Source of the DNA: an uncultured Bacilli bacterium
GTDB lineage: Bacteria; Bacillota_I; Bacilli_A; RF39; UBA660
Length of the DNA stretch: 32,520 nt
Assembly: GCA_947631345.1 (NCBI GenBank)
Contig: CANRKW010000003.1
Coordinates: 1-32,520, forward strand
Direction: 5' to 3'
The position numbers were made by a program, and so were the translations under genes. Within the stretch, counting starts at the first letter, position 1; each line of letters begins with the position of its first letter. Of the stretch, positions 13,247 through 23,268 are shown in pieces. Under the pieces are notes generated by a model. It was not told the DNA's origin and did not search any database. It worked only from the letters and a program-made list of their open reading frames with translations.

Positions 13247-16200
13247 TTATAGTTTTAAACCACTTATTTCTTCTTTAGTTAAATTATTTATGTAATTATT
13301 TAATACTTCATACATTTTTCTAAAGTTTTCTTCGCCTTTTATAAGTTCTATAAAGTTATCGTGTAAAAAACCGAATGAAGCCCTATAATGATTTTCTCCA
13401 AAATCCCATATTTGATAATCAAATTTAAATTTTTCAAAACCATCAGGAATATCTATATACTTTCTTGCTGTATTTAAAAAACTATTTGTAGCATCTATAA
13501 ATGAACCACCGTATTCTAATACCCAATTTTCTATTGCTACCCCTCCTAAAAAGCCATTAATTTTTCCATAGACTTTTCCTTCTTTTAAGACTTTTTTAGC
13601 TAGTATTATATTTGCTTTTACATATTCACTTCTTGTGTATCCATTTATTCTTTCTTCATTTTCTTTTTGTTTTTCTATTGTATCAAACCTATCTTGTAAA
13701 CACATTTCAGTTGAATAACCTACTTTATCTGTCTTTTGTACAAAACTTATATCTATTGGAATTTCTATACCATTTATATGTGCATTCCCGTGTTTTATAT
13801 TAGGATACTCTGTACTACCTACTATATTAAATTCTTTTATAAATGCATTTCTAAAATTTTCAAGTCTTTCACTATCATTTAATAATTCTCTATCTATTCT
13901 TACAATAAAGTCAAAGTCATATGCACTTTCTGGAATATTTGTGTATCTAGCCGTACTACCTGTATTTAATACTTCTACTACATTTTTAGTTAAATTTCCA
14001 GTTATTTCAGTTTCCATTTTCATATTTAAACTACTTAATACTTTATTCATATTAGTATAAATTAATGATTTTATATTATCTATATTTCTTTTATTTTCTT
14101 CTAATTCTTTCAATATTTCATAAACATCATTTGAATATAAATTATTAGAAAAATTATATGAATCTATTTCATAATATGATAAACCTGACATTTTATTTCT
14201 TAATTCTTTATATTCTTCTGGTGTAAACAAGAACTTTCCTGCAAAATCTACAACTGGTATATAATATCCATTTCTTGCTATTTCGAATTTAAGTCTTGGT
14301 AAATCTTTTTCATCATAAGGATTTTTAGTTCTATCTTTTTTATATATAATATAATCTATGTCTGTAAATGCAAAACCTGTTCTAATTCCAAAATGAGTTT
14401 GATAACCAGTTCTAAATGCTTCTAGTTTTGTTGGATCATAAGGTGTATTTGTTAGTTTTCCATTTGAATCTCTAGTTATATATACTTCTTTGTTATCTTT
14501 TCTTATTACAACATATATATTTCCAAATCCAAATCCTGTTGGTGTACCTTCAATTGCAGAATAAATACTATCAGAATCACTTTCTGCATATGTAAAGTCA
14601 ACATCAAGTGGTGTAGTATCAGATATGCTTGTATTTGTATAAACACTTAAATGTTCTTTTGAAAAATTACCATTATTTAATGAACTTTCACAAACATCCA
14701 CATCTCCAATACCTCTAAATAAATCTCCTTTTTCAATTTTTATAGGTGAATCTTTATGTTCTTCATAAAATTCTTCATTTCTTTTATTTGCTTCTGTAAT
14801 TGTTTTAGTTATATCTTCCATTATACTATCAAATGATTTATAACCTGCCCAAAAACCAAAACTTCTAACAATTCTATCTTTTAAATCATATCTACTAGTT
14901 GATTTAAATACTTCATTAAAAAACTTAATTTGTTCTTCTAATGTAGAAGGAATAACTACTTCACTATTTTTTCCTTTTATAGTATTTTCATATATTGCTT
15001 TTAAATGTGCTATAAAAGTTTCTAGTATTTTTTTATCTTCTAAAGATAAATCTTCTAAATTAAAATTATTTTTAGACAAAACCAAGAACAAATCATTTCC
15101 ACGTGATATATTTTTTAAGTATGTTTTTAAATCTCTACTACCACTTTTTACAGTAGTTCTAAGTAAATCATTATAAATTATAAAGAATCTTTTTTCAGCA
15201 TCACTTAATTTTAAACCAGTTCTAGTCATAAAATCTTTAATCGTTTCATTACTTAACATTGGAGATACCCGATCCTCACGAGAAAAATTTAATTCTCCTC
15301 CATCTCTAGTTTTATCTAAATTAGGATATAAAATCTGAAATATTTTAAACATCTTTGCATATAAAGGTAAATTATTACTTACAAACACTATTTCTATTTG
15401 ACCAAGTGTTTTATAAGGTTCACTTGAAGCTAATACATAATCTATTATATCATTAGAAAAAGATGTCATTTCTAATGAATTAGTAGTAGAAACTCTAATA
15501 ATAATTTCACTTAATTTATTTAAGTCCTCATCTGAAATATTTATTCCTTTATTTAATATATAATTTCTAAAACTTTTTTCTGCTTGTTTATTATTTATTT
15601 TATTATATCTATAAATAATTTTTAGACATTTTAAATTAAATAACTTAATATCCATTTCATCATTATATAAATTAGTCATCCAATGTAGATCTTCTGAAAA
15701 TCCATAAACAAGAATGGTATTTTTAAATATATCTATTAAATTTGGATTTTTATTAAAGTCTTCTAAAGTTAATTCTTTATTATAAAATTTATTTTTAATT
15801 TCAACTGGCACATCTTCACTTAAAAATAATGCTTTATGTTTTTCTTTAAAACTACTTGGCAAGTTTTCATTATATTTCATTTTTCTAAAAGTGATTTCAT
15901 AATAAGCTATTTTTTCTATTTGATTTAAACATTCCTCTTTTGAATTAATTAATTTTGTATAAAAAGCGTTTTGAGGTTCTTGAATATATTTCTCATAATA
16001 TTGTCCATATAAAACCACCATATCAAAAGCTTCTTCTTTATCAAAAAGTTTTTTTACAATATTTACAAAATTAATATCAATATCCATATATTGTCTATTT
16101 GTTATTTTTAATACCATTTTTTTATATAATAGTTCAAGATCAATATTAATTAAAAACTTTCTATAAGTTCTATTTGATAAAATAAATTCAGATGTTATTG

Positions 16201-17881
16201 TTCCTTCATAAAATGCTTCTTTTAACTCTTCTGGTGCATCATCACTTAAAAACATTGAAGGATATGCTTCTTTTAAATTATGTGGTATAACTTTAGGCCC
16301 TTTTTTACCATTTTTAATTATTTCTTCTATAAATATTGCTTTTATATTTTCTATTATTTCTTTAATAGAAGCAGTTTCTGAAATTTCTATATGATAAAAA
16401 TAATTGGATTTAGATAAAAAATCAAATATTTCACTATATTCTGATAGTATATTAATTAAATAAGTAAAATCCGTTTTTTGTATTATATTAAATACATTTA
16501 AACCAAAATATTTTTCTAAAGTTTTTGAATATAACTTATTAATATAAGTTCTTATATTTTTACCATCTAAATATTGTATATATTCAGGATGTTCTTTTAA
16601 AAGTTCTGGTGTAATTTCTTTAGTATAAAATAAATCTTGTAATTCTTTTGGAGCATCTTCTTTAATAAATAAGTCAGGATTTTTTTCTCTAAATTCACCA
16701 GTTATATCTCTATAGTCACAATTTTTATACTTTTCATTAGTAGGTCCATACATTAACATTTTTCTCATTACTTCATAAAACTCTTCTTTTGTATAAGGTT
16801 TCATACCAATATATTGACCATTTTCGTCATAATCTTTCCTTACTTTAAATGTTGCTGCGTCAAAACTCAAAAACATATCATACATATTCATTAACATTTG
16901 ATAGTTTTTTTTAGTAAAGAAGTGTCCACATTCATTATCAAAATCAATTACATTTTTAAGTCCATAAGTATTAATAAATGCTAATACATTACGATTCTTA
17001 AAAATTTGAAATGGTATTGAAGAGTCAAATATATAGTCTTTTGGTAATGTCTTTAATTCTTGAATAATCCCAATTGTGTGTTGATAATCATATTGTTCTA
17101 AGTAATCTTCTAATGATGAATACTCAAATAATTTTTTATATTCACTATCATCTAATGAGATATTATGCATAATATCTCTCATTAATATTATTTCTACTTC
17201 TTGTCTTATATATTCTTGCATTTCAGTTTCACTATTATATATATTAATATTATTTATAAATTGATACACTTCTATATCATTAAAAGAAGCTTTACAAAAT
17301 GGTATAGCTAAAAAATCATATTTATCCATAAATTCTTTTAACTTTGTAAAAGTTATATTAAATTTATTTTTTAAACAATAACTTAAATCTTTATCTTTAA
17401 ATAAATCCCAATTTTTAATTAGATCTCTAAGTGATATTTCTCCATTATTAAAATTTTGTTTTATAGATTTTAACAAACCATTATCATTATCTAATATTTC
17501 AATTAATCTATCTTTATATATTTCTTTCATTTTTGAAGTATAATCACTAGGTCTAATTTGATCTTTTAATAATTCATATAATTCTCTATTTAAGTCTTGA
17601 GTAGAAGCATCTAAACCAATTAATATTTCTTTTAAATTTATTCCATTAGAATATTCTCTATCTAATAATTCAAAATCCAAAGTTTTTGCTTTTTCAATTC
17701 CAAATTTTTCTACTATACGCCTGTCTTCCTCTTTTAAACAACTTAAAGGAATTTTATCGTCTAATTCATATTTAAAAAATTCAGAAATAGAAAGTGTACA
17801 GTCATAAACTTTATCTTCTATCATTTTAGGAACATTTAATTTTTTTCCAAATATTTGCCATTTTCTATATTTATACCACAC
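13247..17881 (-). CDS. Giant repeat protein with C-terminal CCA-adding-like nucleotidyltransferase domain
   Basis: About 1544 residues. The GTG at 17879-17881 is preferred (AGGTGATC about 6 nt upstream) to the GTG at 17888-17890, which lies in the SD. There is no signal peptide. Residues about 400-720 hold three divergent repeats of about 140 residues, each with a block like PDLFIKEDAPKELQDLFY (near 402, 541 and 682). A beta-rich domain (about 1050-1235) starts LFRGIGD and includes THFGIRTGFAFTDIDYII and GYYIPVVDFAGKFLFTPEEY. The last ~240 residues resemble a class I nucleotidyltransferase: GSTARYTNIPESAYDFDF (acidic pair at about 1322/1324), third Asp in IEIPIDISF (about 1377), and KVYGKINGFLGG... 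LEYGGSF, like archaeal CCA-adding and OAS-type enzymes. Substrate unknown. A normal tRNA CCA enzyme would be far smaller. Confidence 0.75.
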   Translation of the reverse strand: MWYKYRKWQIFGKKLNVPKMIEDKVYDCTLSISEFFKYELDDKIPLSCLKEEDRRIVEKFGIEKAKTLDFELLDREYSNGINLKEILIGLDASTQDLNRELYELLKDQIRPSDYTSKMKEIYKDRLIEILDNDNGLLKSIKQNFNNGEISLRDLIKNWDLFKDKDLSYCLKNKFNITFTKLKEFMDKYDFLAIPFCKASFNDIEVYQFINNINIYNSETEMQEYIRQEVEIILMRDIMHNISLDDSEYKKLFEYSSLEDYLEQYDYQHTIGIIQELKTLPKDYIFDSSIPFQIFKNRNVLAFINTYGLKNVIDFDNECGHFFTKKNYQMLMNMYDMFLSFDAATFKVRKDYDENGQYIGMKPYTKEEFYEVMRKMLMYGPTNEKYKNCDYRDITGEFREKNPDLFIKEDAPKELQDLFYTKEITPELLKEHPEYIQYLDGKNIRTYINKLYSKTLEKYFGLNVFNIIQKTDFTYLINILSEYSEIFDFLSKSNYFYHIEISETASIKEIIENIKAIFIEEIIKNGKKGPKVIPHNLKEAYPSMFLSDDAPEELKEAFYEGTITSEFILSNRTYRKFLINIDLELLYKKMVLKITNRQYMDIDINFVNIVKKLFDKEEAFDMVVLYGQYYEKYIQEPQNAFYTKLINSKEECLNQIEKIAYYEITFRKMKYNENLPSSFKEKHKALFLSEDVPVEIKNKFYNKELTLEDFNKNPNLIDIFKNTILVYGFSEDLHWMTNLYNDEMDIKLFNLKCLKIIYRYNKINNKQAEKSFRNYILNKGINISDEDLNKLSEIIIRVSTTNSLEMTSFSNDIIDYVLASSEPYKTLGQIEIVFVSNNLPLYAKMFKIFQILYPNLDKTRDGGELNFSREDRVSPMLSNETIKDFMTRTGLKLSDAEKRFFIIYNDLLRTTVKSGSRDLKTYLKNISRGNDLFLVLSKNNFNLEDLSLEDKKILETFIAHLKAIYENTIKGKNSEVVIPSTLEEQIKFFNEVFKSTSRYDLKDRIVRSFGFWAGYKSFDSIMEDITKTITEANKRNEEFYEEHKDSPIKIEKGDLFRGIGDVDVCESSLNNGNFSKEHLSVYTNTSISDTTPLDVDFTYAESDSDSIYSAIEGTPTGFGFGNIYVVIRKDNKEVYITRDSNGKLTNTPYDPTKLEAFRTGYQTHFGIRTGFAFTDIDYIIYKKDRTKNPYDEKDLPRLKFEIARNGYYIPVVDFAGKFLFTPEEYKELRNKMSGLSYYEIDSYNFSNNLYSNDVYEILKELEENKRNIDNIKSLIYTNMNKVLSSLNMKMETEITGNLTKNVVEVLNTGSTARYTNIPESAYDFDFIVRIDRELLNDSERLENFRNAFIKEFNIVGSTEYPNIKHGNAHINGIEIPIDISFVQKTDKVGYSTEMCLQDRFDTIEKQKENEERINGYTRSEYVKANIILAKKVLKEGKVYGKINGFLGGVAIENWVLEYGGSFIDATNSFLNTARKYIDIPDGFEKFKFDYQIWDFGENHYRASFGFLHDNFIELIKGEENFRKMYEVLNNYINNLTKEEISGLKL

Positions 17882-17933
17882 TAGGATCACCTATCTTATA
17901 ATATATATTCTATCATAAGTTATACTAAAAGTT

Positions 17934-17963
17934 AAGATAAAAAAAAGAGCATTAAAGCTCTTT
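17934..17963 (-). terminator. Terminator of the NPDTG surface-protein gene
   Basis: AAAGAGC (17944-17950) and GCTCTTT (17957-17963) with loop ATTAAA, followed on the minus strand by eight or more T. One arm includes part of the stop codon (17962-17964). Confidence 0.9.
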
Positions 17964-20355
17964 AGAAATTACTTTTACGTTTTATTAAAACATATGCTGT
18001 TATAGAAACTATTATTATCATAAAACCTACTTTAAAATAACTATTAAGACCAGTATCTGGATTTTCTACAGGTGTTTCAGGCTCATTATAATTTACACTT
18101 CTATTTGTTAGATAAGTATTAGTAACTGTAACTTTATAATTATTTCCTTCACTTGTTTGTGAAAAACTTGAAACAAAACCACTTATAACACTTACTTCTT
18201 CTACATTTACTTCTCCTTCTATATCAGTTGTAACTGTCATTTTATAGTCATTTTCTTTACTTAATATATATGTTTTTCCATTTATTTTTACAGTTATTTC
18301 ATTAGGTAATGTAGGATTATCACTTTCTACTTTTACCCTTTTTCCATCAGGATATTCTATATATATTTCATCACTATTTTTGTATTTATTTTTAGTAATA
18401 CCATGTCCTTCATTATCCAATAAAACAGTTTCAAATACTTTACCATTTTTATCTACTACTTTTACTTCTTTATTTAATATTCCACTAAAACTATTATAGC
18501 TTATTGTTATGTAATTATCTAAATAATCCCATACTTTTTCAATTGTTAGTGTTTTACTTTCTACTATTTCTTCTACACTTCCACTAACTTTATAACTTCC
18601 ACCTTTATTCTCTAAAAATACTGTAATGTTTCCATCATTTTCATTTGTTCTATAAGTGAAATTCCAATTACCATCACCACTTTCAGTAATAGTGATTTTA
18701 CTAATATCTTTTATTTTATTTTGTATAGTTTTTATATAATTTTCACTTTTAGTTAAAGTTACATCTTCATTATATTCATTATTATCAGTTAAATGAAATG
18801 TCAAACTTTCAGGAATTTGTGGTATTTCTTTTTCTATTTTAAATGATGCTTTATATGAACTATCTGGATAAATAAATGAATAATCTGTATAAGTACTTGC
18901 ATATTTACTAGGTATAGTTATTGTGTCATTTTCAAATTTTACTGTAAAACTTACACTAGTACTACCATTACTTGCATTTATTACTACTGATTTTCCATTA
19001 AACGAACCAGGTACGAATTGATATGATCCACTAAAAGTATTAGGACTTATTTTAACATCTTCATTAAAATTAGTTGTTGTATCAAATTGTTTATTGAAAA
19101 CTATAAATTTATCATTTTCTTTACTATTAGTTATAACTACGTTTTTTGTTGTTGATTCTGTAATTGTTCCAGTTGCTTTTAATGAATTTTTATTTCCGTT
19201 TCCATTATCAAATATTGTTATATAACCATTTTGATTTGCTTCTGTTTCTTCTACTGTATATGTTATTTCTGCTGGTAAATTATTTATATTTTTTGTTTCA
19301 TCATTTTTTATTGTAAATATAGCCACACCTTTTGTAAAGTTTACATCTCCATATTGACCACTTATAGATGTATCACTTAATGTTACTGTTATGTTAAATG
19401 TTTTATTTATGTCAGCTCCACTTCCAGAAACTACCTTTTTTATAGTTAAATTTCCTCTAGGCATTACATAATTATTTACGAATGTTACTTCTGTATTTCC
19501 TTCTTTTATTGTTCCATTTTCATTTGTTTTAGTAGTTTCGTAATGATTTTGATTTTCTTCTACTTCTATAACACTATAAGTTGTTCCAACAGGTAAATTT
19601 CTTGCTGTCATACTTTGGTTATTTTTTAGACTAAATGTTGATACACCTTCACTAAATGTCATATTACCATAAGAACCATTTAATTTATTATTTAATGTTA
19701 CCTTAAAAGTAAATGATTTATCTAAATTTGCTCCTTCTCCAGTTACAGTTTTTCTAACAGTTAATTCACCTACTGGATTTACTTTTTTATTTAGTTTTAT
19801 TATAGGACTACACGGAGCTTTTTCTAATTCTTCTAAAGTTGGATATGTTCCTAAATTTCTACCCATTTGATTTACTATTATTTGTCTATTAGTATTTATG
19901 TTTTTATTTAATATTGAATCACTTACATTTGATTTTAATTTTAAAATATAAGAAAGAGTTACTTGTTGTTTTTTAGGTGAAGTATATATATACCACATAA
20001 TGTCTTTTTCATTAGTACTAAATGAAGCTTCTCCAGTACTAGCATTTATTGAAGTAATTTCAAAGTTTTCTAACACTTCTGTATCAAAAGTAATTTGAAC
20101 AGCTATTCCTGTTTCATCAGTTTCAGTTGGATTATTTACTGTAATATCTATTGCAATTTCTCCATTTTTTAAATTACTTTTTTCTTCATTAAGATTATTA
20201 AATATTGTCATTCCTCCATTAGTAAGCTGTTTTTCCCCATCGTTATACTGCACGACTGATATGTTTATATCATCTTTACTAATTGCATTGATTCCATTAA
20301 TACTTAAAAAACATAATACCATAAATAAACTTATATAAGAAACTAGCCTTTTCAT
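17962..20355 (-). CDS. Sortase-anchored surface protein with Cna-B-like repeats
   Basis: 797 residues. Signal peptide (about 1-24), then an adhesin-like N-terminal domain (to about 195). Two adjacent repeats of about 105 residues begin GELTVRKTVTGEGANLDKSF and GNLTIKKVVSGSGADINKTF and end in VTFVNNY/VVITNSK; they resemble the Cna-B-like repeats of streptococcal-type pilus and surface proteins. More beta-sandwich sequence follows. The C-terminus is a standard sorting signal: NPDTG, a hydrophobic segment (FKVGFMIIIVSITAYVLI) and the tail KRKSNF. It is a probable client of the sortase at 3120-3719. The SD GAGGAGTGAG is strong. The gene is monocistronic, between the Tad operon terminator and its own terminator. 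Confidence 0.88.
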   Translation of the reverse strand: MKRLVSYISLFMVLCFLSINGINAISKDDINISVVQYNDGEKQLTNGGMTIFNNLNEEKSNLKNGEIAIDITVNNPTETDETGIAVQITFDTEVLENFEITSINASTGEASFSTNEKDIMWYIYTSPKKQQVTLSYILKLKSNVSDSILNKNINTNRQIIVNQMGRNLGTYPTLEELEKAPCSPIIKLNKKVNPVGELTVRKTVTGEGANLDKSFTFKVTLNNKLNGSYGNMTFSEGVSTFSLKNNQSMTARNLPVGTTYSVIEVEENQNHYETTKTNENGTIKEGNTEVTFVNNYVMPRGNLTIKKVVSGSGADINKTFNITVTLSDTSISGQYGDVNFTKGVAIFTIKNDETKNINNLPAEITYTVEETEANQNGYITIFDNGNGNKNSLKATGTITESTTKNVVITNSKENDKFIVFNKQFDTTTNFNEDVKISPNTFSGSYQFVPGSFNGKSVVINASNGSTSVSFTVKFENDTITIPSKYASTYTDYSFIYPDSSYKASFKIEKEIPQIPESLTFHLTDNNEYNEDVTLTKSENYIKTIQNKIKDISKITITESGDGNWNFTYRTNENDGNITVFLENKGGSYKVSGSVEEIVESKTLTIEKVWDYLDNYITISYNSFSGILNKEVKVVDKNGKVFETVLLDNEGHGITKNKYKNSDEIYIEYPDGKRVKVESDNPTLPNEITVKINGKTYILSKENDYKMTVTTDIEGEVNVEEVSVISGFVSSFSQTSEGNNYKVTVTNTYLTNRSVNYNEPETPVENPDTGLNSYFKVGFMIIIVSITAYVLIKRKSNF

Positions 20356-20433
20356 TTATTCTCACTCCTCTATTATGTATATAATTTTATCAAATTTCTA
20401 TCTAAATGTCATTAGTTTTAAAAAAAATTTTAC

Positions 20434-20460
20434 AAAAAAAAGAGGTAAGTTTTCTTACCC
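20434..20460 (-). terminator. Terminator of the Tad operon
   Basis: GGTAAG (20444-20449) and CTTACC (20454-20459) with a run of seven or more T on the minus strand. It starts one base after the tadC stop codon. Confidence 0.88.
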
Positions 20461-21258
20461 TTAAGCAGCAGTCATCATTTGCATTATGGCAAACAATAAA
20501 AGTACCATAATACTAAGACCAGTACATGTAAACATAGTCATAGTTTTCTTTTCCATTTTATCTAATCTATCTTTATATTTGGTTTCTCTTGACTTATTTT
20601 GTAAGTTAGATATAGTTCTAGAGAATACTATTAATTGTTCTTGTTTTCTTTCTTGATTACCTAACCCTAATCTATATAAAAGTCTCATCATTCTCATAGA
20701 ATCTCTTACTGGATATCTTATTGCAAAAGCCATATAGGGATCTATTGAAGAATCTCCTGCATTTATACTTCCTATAAGTTCTTTTAATCCATCTTTAAAT
20801 ATAGGTGGAGCTTGATCGACACTTTTAGATAAAGCTACAGGTACTGTGTAATGTTGTATTAATATCTCTAAACTCTTTAAATAATAAGGAAGTAATAAAT
20901 CTATTTCGTGTAAATGTTTTTTATAATAACTTGTCAAATTTGAATATCCAGACTTAAAAATTAAAAATGCAAGTATAAAACATATAAGTAAATTTACAAA
21001 ACTGAAACTTCCCATAGTTAGAAATATAACAACTATTATTAATAAAGCAACCATTGAATTTTTTATTCTTTTTTCAAATAATACATTTGGATCAACTGAA
21101 TCTCCATATTTAGCCGCGACTAGAAAATCATAGTCTTTTTCTTTTAATAATTTGAATACTTTTTCATTATCTTTAACAAATTTGCCAGTGTCTACTATAC
21201 CTTGTGTAAACAATATTATGAATATTAAAACACCAACAACAGCAATTTCCCACATCAT
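20461..21258 (-). CDS. tadC: TadC-like type II secretion F-domain protein
   Basis: 265 residues. Hydrophobic segments lie at about 3-20, 68-105 and near the C-terminus (MFTCTGLSIMVLLLFAIM). Between them is a helical T2SSF domain, with LLPYYLKSLEILIQHYTVPVALSKSV and SINAGDSSIDPYMAFAIRYP. With TadB it forms the inner-membrane platform of Tad/Flp pili on which the CpaF ATPase acts. Its ATG overlaps the tadB stop (ATGA at 21255-21258). It is the last gene of the operon and is followed directly by a terminator. Confidence 0.88.
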   Translation of the reverse strand: MMWEIAVVGVLIFIILFTQGIVDTGKFVKDNEKVFKLLKEKDYDFLVAAKYGDSVDPNVLFEKRIKNSMVALLIIVVIFLTMGSFSFVNLLICFILAFLIFKSGYSNLTSYYKKHLHEIDLLLPYYLKSLEILIQHYTVPVALSKSVDQAPPIFKDGLKELIGSINAGDSSIDPYMAFAIRYPVRDSMRMMRLLYRLGLGNQERKQEQLIVFSRTISNLQNKSRETKYKDRLDKMEKKTMTMFTCTGLSIMVLLLFAIMQMMTAA

Positions 21259-22154
21259 TCGGCACCCACATCCTCATTATAATATTTTTCTCCACTTATT
21301 AAAAAGTAAGAATTAATTATTACAACAAAATGTAATAATATTTGTATATACCATAGACTAACAAGTGCTAGGTAACTTTCATTTCCAAGTAAGAATTGTA
21401 TTATAGCAACTAAGAAATATAAGGCTACACCAAATGTTAAAAATTGTTTATGGAAAGTTTGTCTATCTATTCTATCTCTATATACACTTTCTACTAACAT
21501 ATCTATGTCCATAAGCATTCCTTCTAAGGCTTCACCTGAATCTTTAGAACCTTCTCTTGTTATTTGTAAGAAAAGTTGATGCATATTTCTTATTACATAA
21601 AAGTCATATTTAGAATTAAAGTATTCAATTGCTGGGTCTATTTGACTACTAGAATAAGCAATACTAATCATTTCATTAACGTCAGCTAGTACTGGATCTT
21701 CTAGTACACCACTATCTCTCACACCTTCTAAAGCTTTTACGAAAGATTGCGTTGTATTAAATTCCATTATAACGTTAGTACTATATACTTGTATTTGTTC
21801 AAATATAAATTCACTATAAACTTTACTACATCTTAAATATGCTAGATATGGAATAAACATAATAGCAATAACAGCATATATTATAGATATTATCAAATTA
21901 TAAAAATATAAATATGAAATAATTGCTGCAGCGCCTGCTAGAATAACCACTTGTATAGCATATTGTCTTACAGTATATTCTTGACCTAGTTGTTTTGTTT
22001 TTTCTCTTACAACTCTAAAACTATAAGGAGCATATTTATTATAGACTTCACTTATACCATTACTTACAAACTTATATAGTTTTTGTCCAGTATTTCTTCT
22101 ATATACTACAATAAATATAATTAGAAATAAAACTACAATTAACTCTATATACAT
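21255..22154 (-). CDS. tadB: TadB-like type II secretion F-domain protein
   Basis: 299 residues from the ATG at 22152-22154, with SD GAGGTGAGG. A longer frame to 22178 would begin inside the cpaF stop region without an SD. One N-terminal membrane segment, a second hydrophobic block (about 65-100), a T2SSF core (QIQVYSTNVIMEFNTTQSFVKALEGV, SGEALEGMLMDIDMLVESVYRDR) and two C-terminal membrane segments. Partner of TadC in the pilus platform; tightly packed between cpaF and tadC. Confidence 0.88.
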   Translation of the reverse strand: MYIELIVVLFLIIFIVVYRRNTGQKLYKFVSNGISEVYNKYAPYSFRVVREKTKQLGQEYTVRQYAIQVVILAGAAAIISYLYFYNLIISIIYAVIAIMFIPYLAYLRCSKVYSEFIFEQIQVYSTNVIMEFNTTQSFVKALEGVRDSGVLEDPVLADVNEMISIAYSSSQIDPAIEYFNSKYDFYVIRNMHQLFLQITREGSKDSGEALEGMLMDIDMLVESVYRDRIDRQTFHKQFLTFGVALYFLVAIIQFLLGNESYLALVSLWYIQILLHFVVIINSYFLISGEKYYNEDVGAE

Positions 22155-22170
22155 TTTTTTCCTCACCTCT

Positions 22171-23259
22171 CTATTCACTTTGTGTTTCTTTTAAATCAGC
22201 ACCTTCTTTTACAAAAGTTTCTCTTGGTAAATATATACCTTGTGCATCTAAATAATCTAATAGATATTTAGTTGGATTATGATATATTTCTTTACCATCT
22301 ACTGTTTTTGAATATATGACATTACTTTTAGCATTATTATCATCATCTACATAAAATTCACATACTTCTACTATCTCTCTTTGAAATCTTCCAAATCTTT
22401 TAGACATATACCCTTTTACGTGAACACCTAGATGTATGTAACGATGTATACTTTTTAAAAATTGGTCAACATCCAAATTGGTTTCAAGTAAACTATAAAG
22501 CCTCATTGGAATACCACTTGCTTTGTCTGAGTGTATTGTTGACAAGATATTGTGTCCACTACTGATTGAGTTACGAACTGCTGTAACGGCTTCAGCACTA
22601 CGAACTTCTGAAAGTAAAATCCATCTTGGATTTTGTCTCATACAAGTTACTAAAACTTCACTATAACTTGCTATGTTGTTTGTTTTCATTGCAACTATAT
22701 CTCTATGTGGAAATATTCTATCTAAGTGTAATTCTAGTGTATCTTCTATTGTTATTATTTTTTCATTTTCTTTAGTATGTGCTGCCAAATATTTGACAAG
22801 TTCTGTTTTACCACTACCGGTTTCTCCACTTACTATTATGTTGCAGTGGCCTTCTACACATTTAAAAAGGAAGTCATGTATTTGTAAACTAACATAATTT
22901 TCATTAAGTAATTTTTCTTTATTAAGTCTTATTTTAGCAGGTGTTTTACGTATAACACAGGCAATTCCATTAGTAGCAATGCTGTCGTGTACAAAATTAA
23001 GTCTCAATTCAGCACTTTCAGCATCTAGAAATGGATGAGCCATATTGAAAGGCTTACCCATTACATTAGAACATTGGAAAGCAATTTTTTCCATTTGTTC
23101 ATTATTTATACCTTGCATTTCTACTCTATAAACACCTTTGCTTAAACTTTTTACCCATATCATACCATTATTTGAATATGATATATCTGTTATGTCATCA
23201 TCATTTAAAAATGCTTGTAAAGGTCCAAAATCAATTTGATCAAATATTGTACTTTCCAT
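22171..23259 (-). CDS. cpaF: CpaF/TadA family secretion ATPase
   Basis: 362 residues, cytoplasmic. An N-terminal domain (FNMAHPFLDAESAELRLNFVHD at about 71-92) is followed by the RecA-like core: Walker A GETGSGKT (145-152), ITIEDTLELHL (Asp box, about 169-179), WILLSEVR (Walker B region, 213-220) and STIHSD (His box, about 240-245). It powers assembly, and in some systems retraction, of Tad/Flp pili or an archaellum-like secretion machine. The SD TAGGAG overlaps the stop of cpaB, so the genes are one operon. All key nucleotide-binding motifs are present. Confidence 0.96.
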   Translation of the reverse strand: MESTIFDQIDFGPLQAFLNDDDITDISYSNNGMIWVKSLSKGVYRVEMQGINNEQMEKIAFQCSNVMGKPFNMAHPFLDAESAELRLNFVHDSIATNGIACVIRKTPAKIRLNKEKLLNENYVSLQIHDFLFKCVEGHCNIIVSGETGSGKTELVKYLAAHTKENEKIITIEDTLELHLDRIFPHRDIVAMKTNNIASYSEVLVTCMRQNPRWILLSEVRSAEAVTAVRNSISSGHNILSTIHSDKASGIPMRLYSLLETNLDVDQFLKSIHRYIHLGVHVKGYMSKRFGRFQREIVEVCEFYVDDDNNAKSNVIYSKTVDGKEIYHNPTKYLLDYLDAQGIYLPRETFVKEGADLKETQSE

Positions 23260-23268
23260 AGTTGTCTC

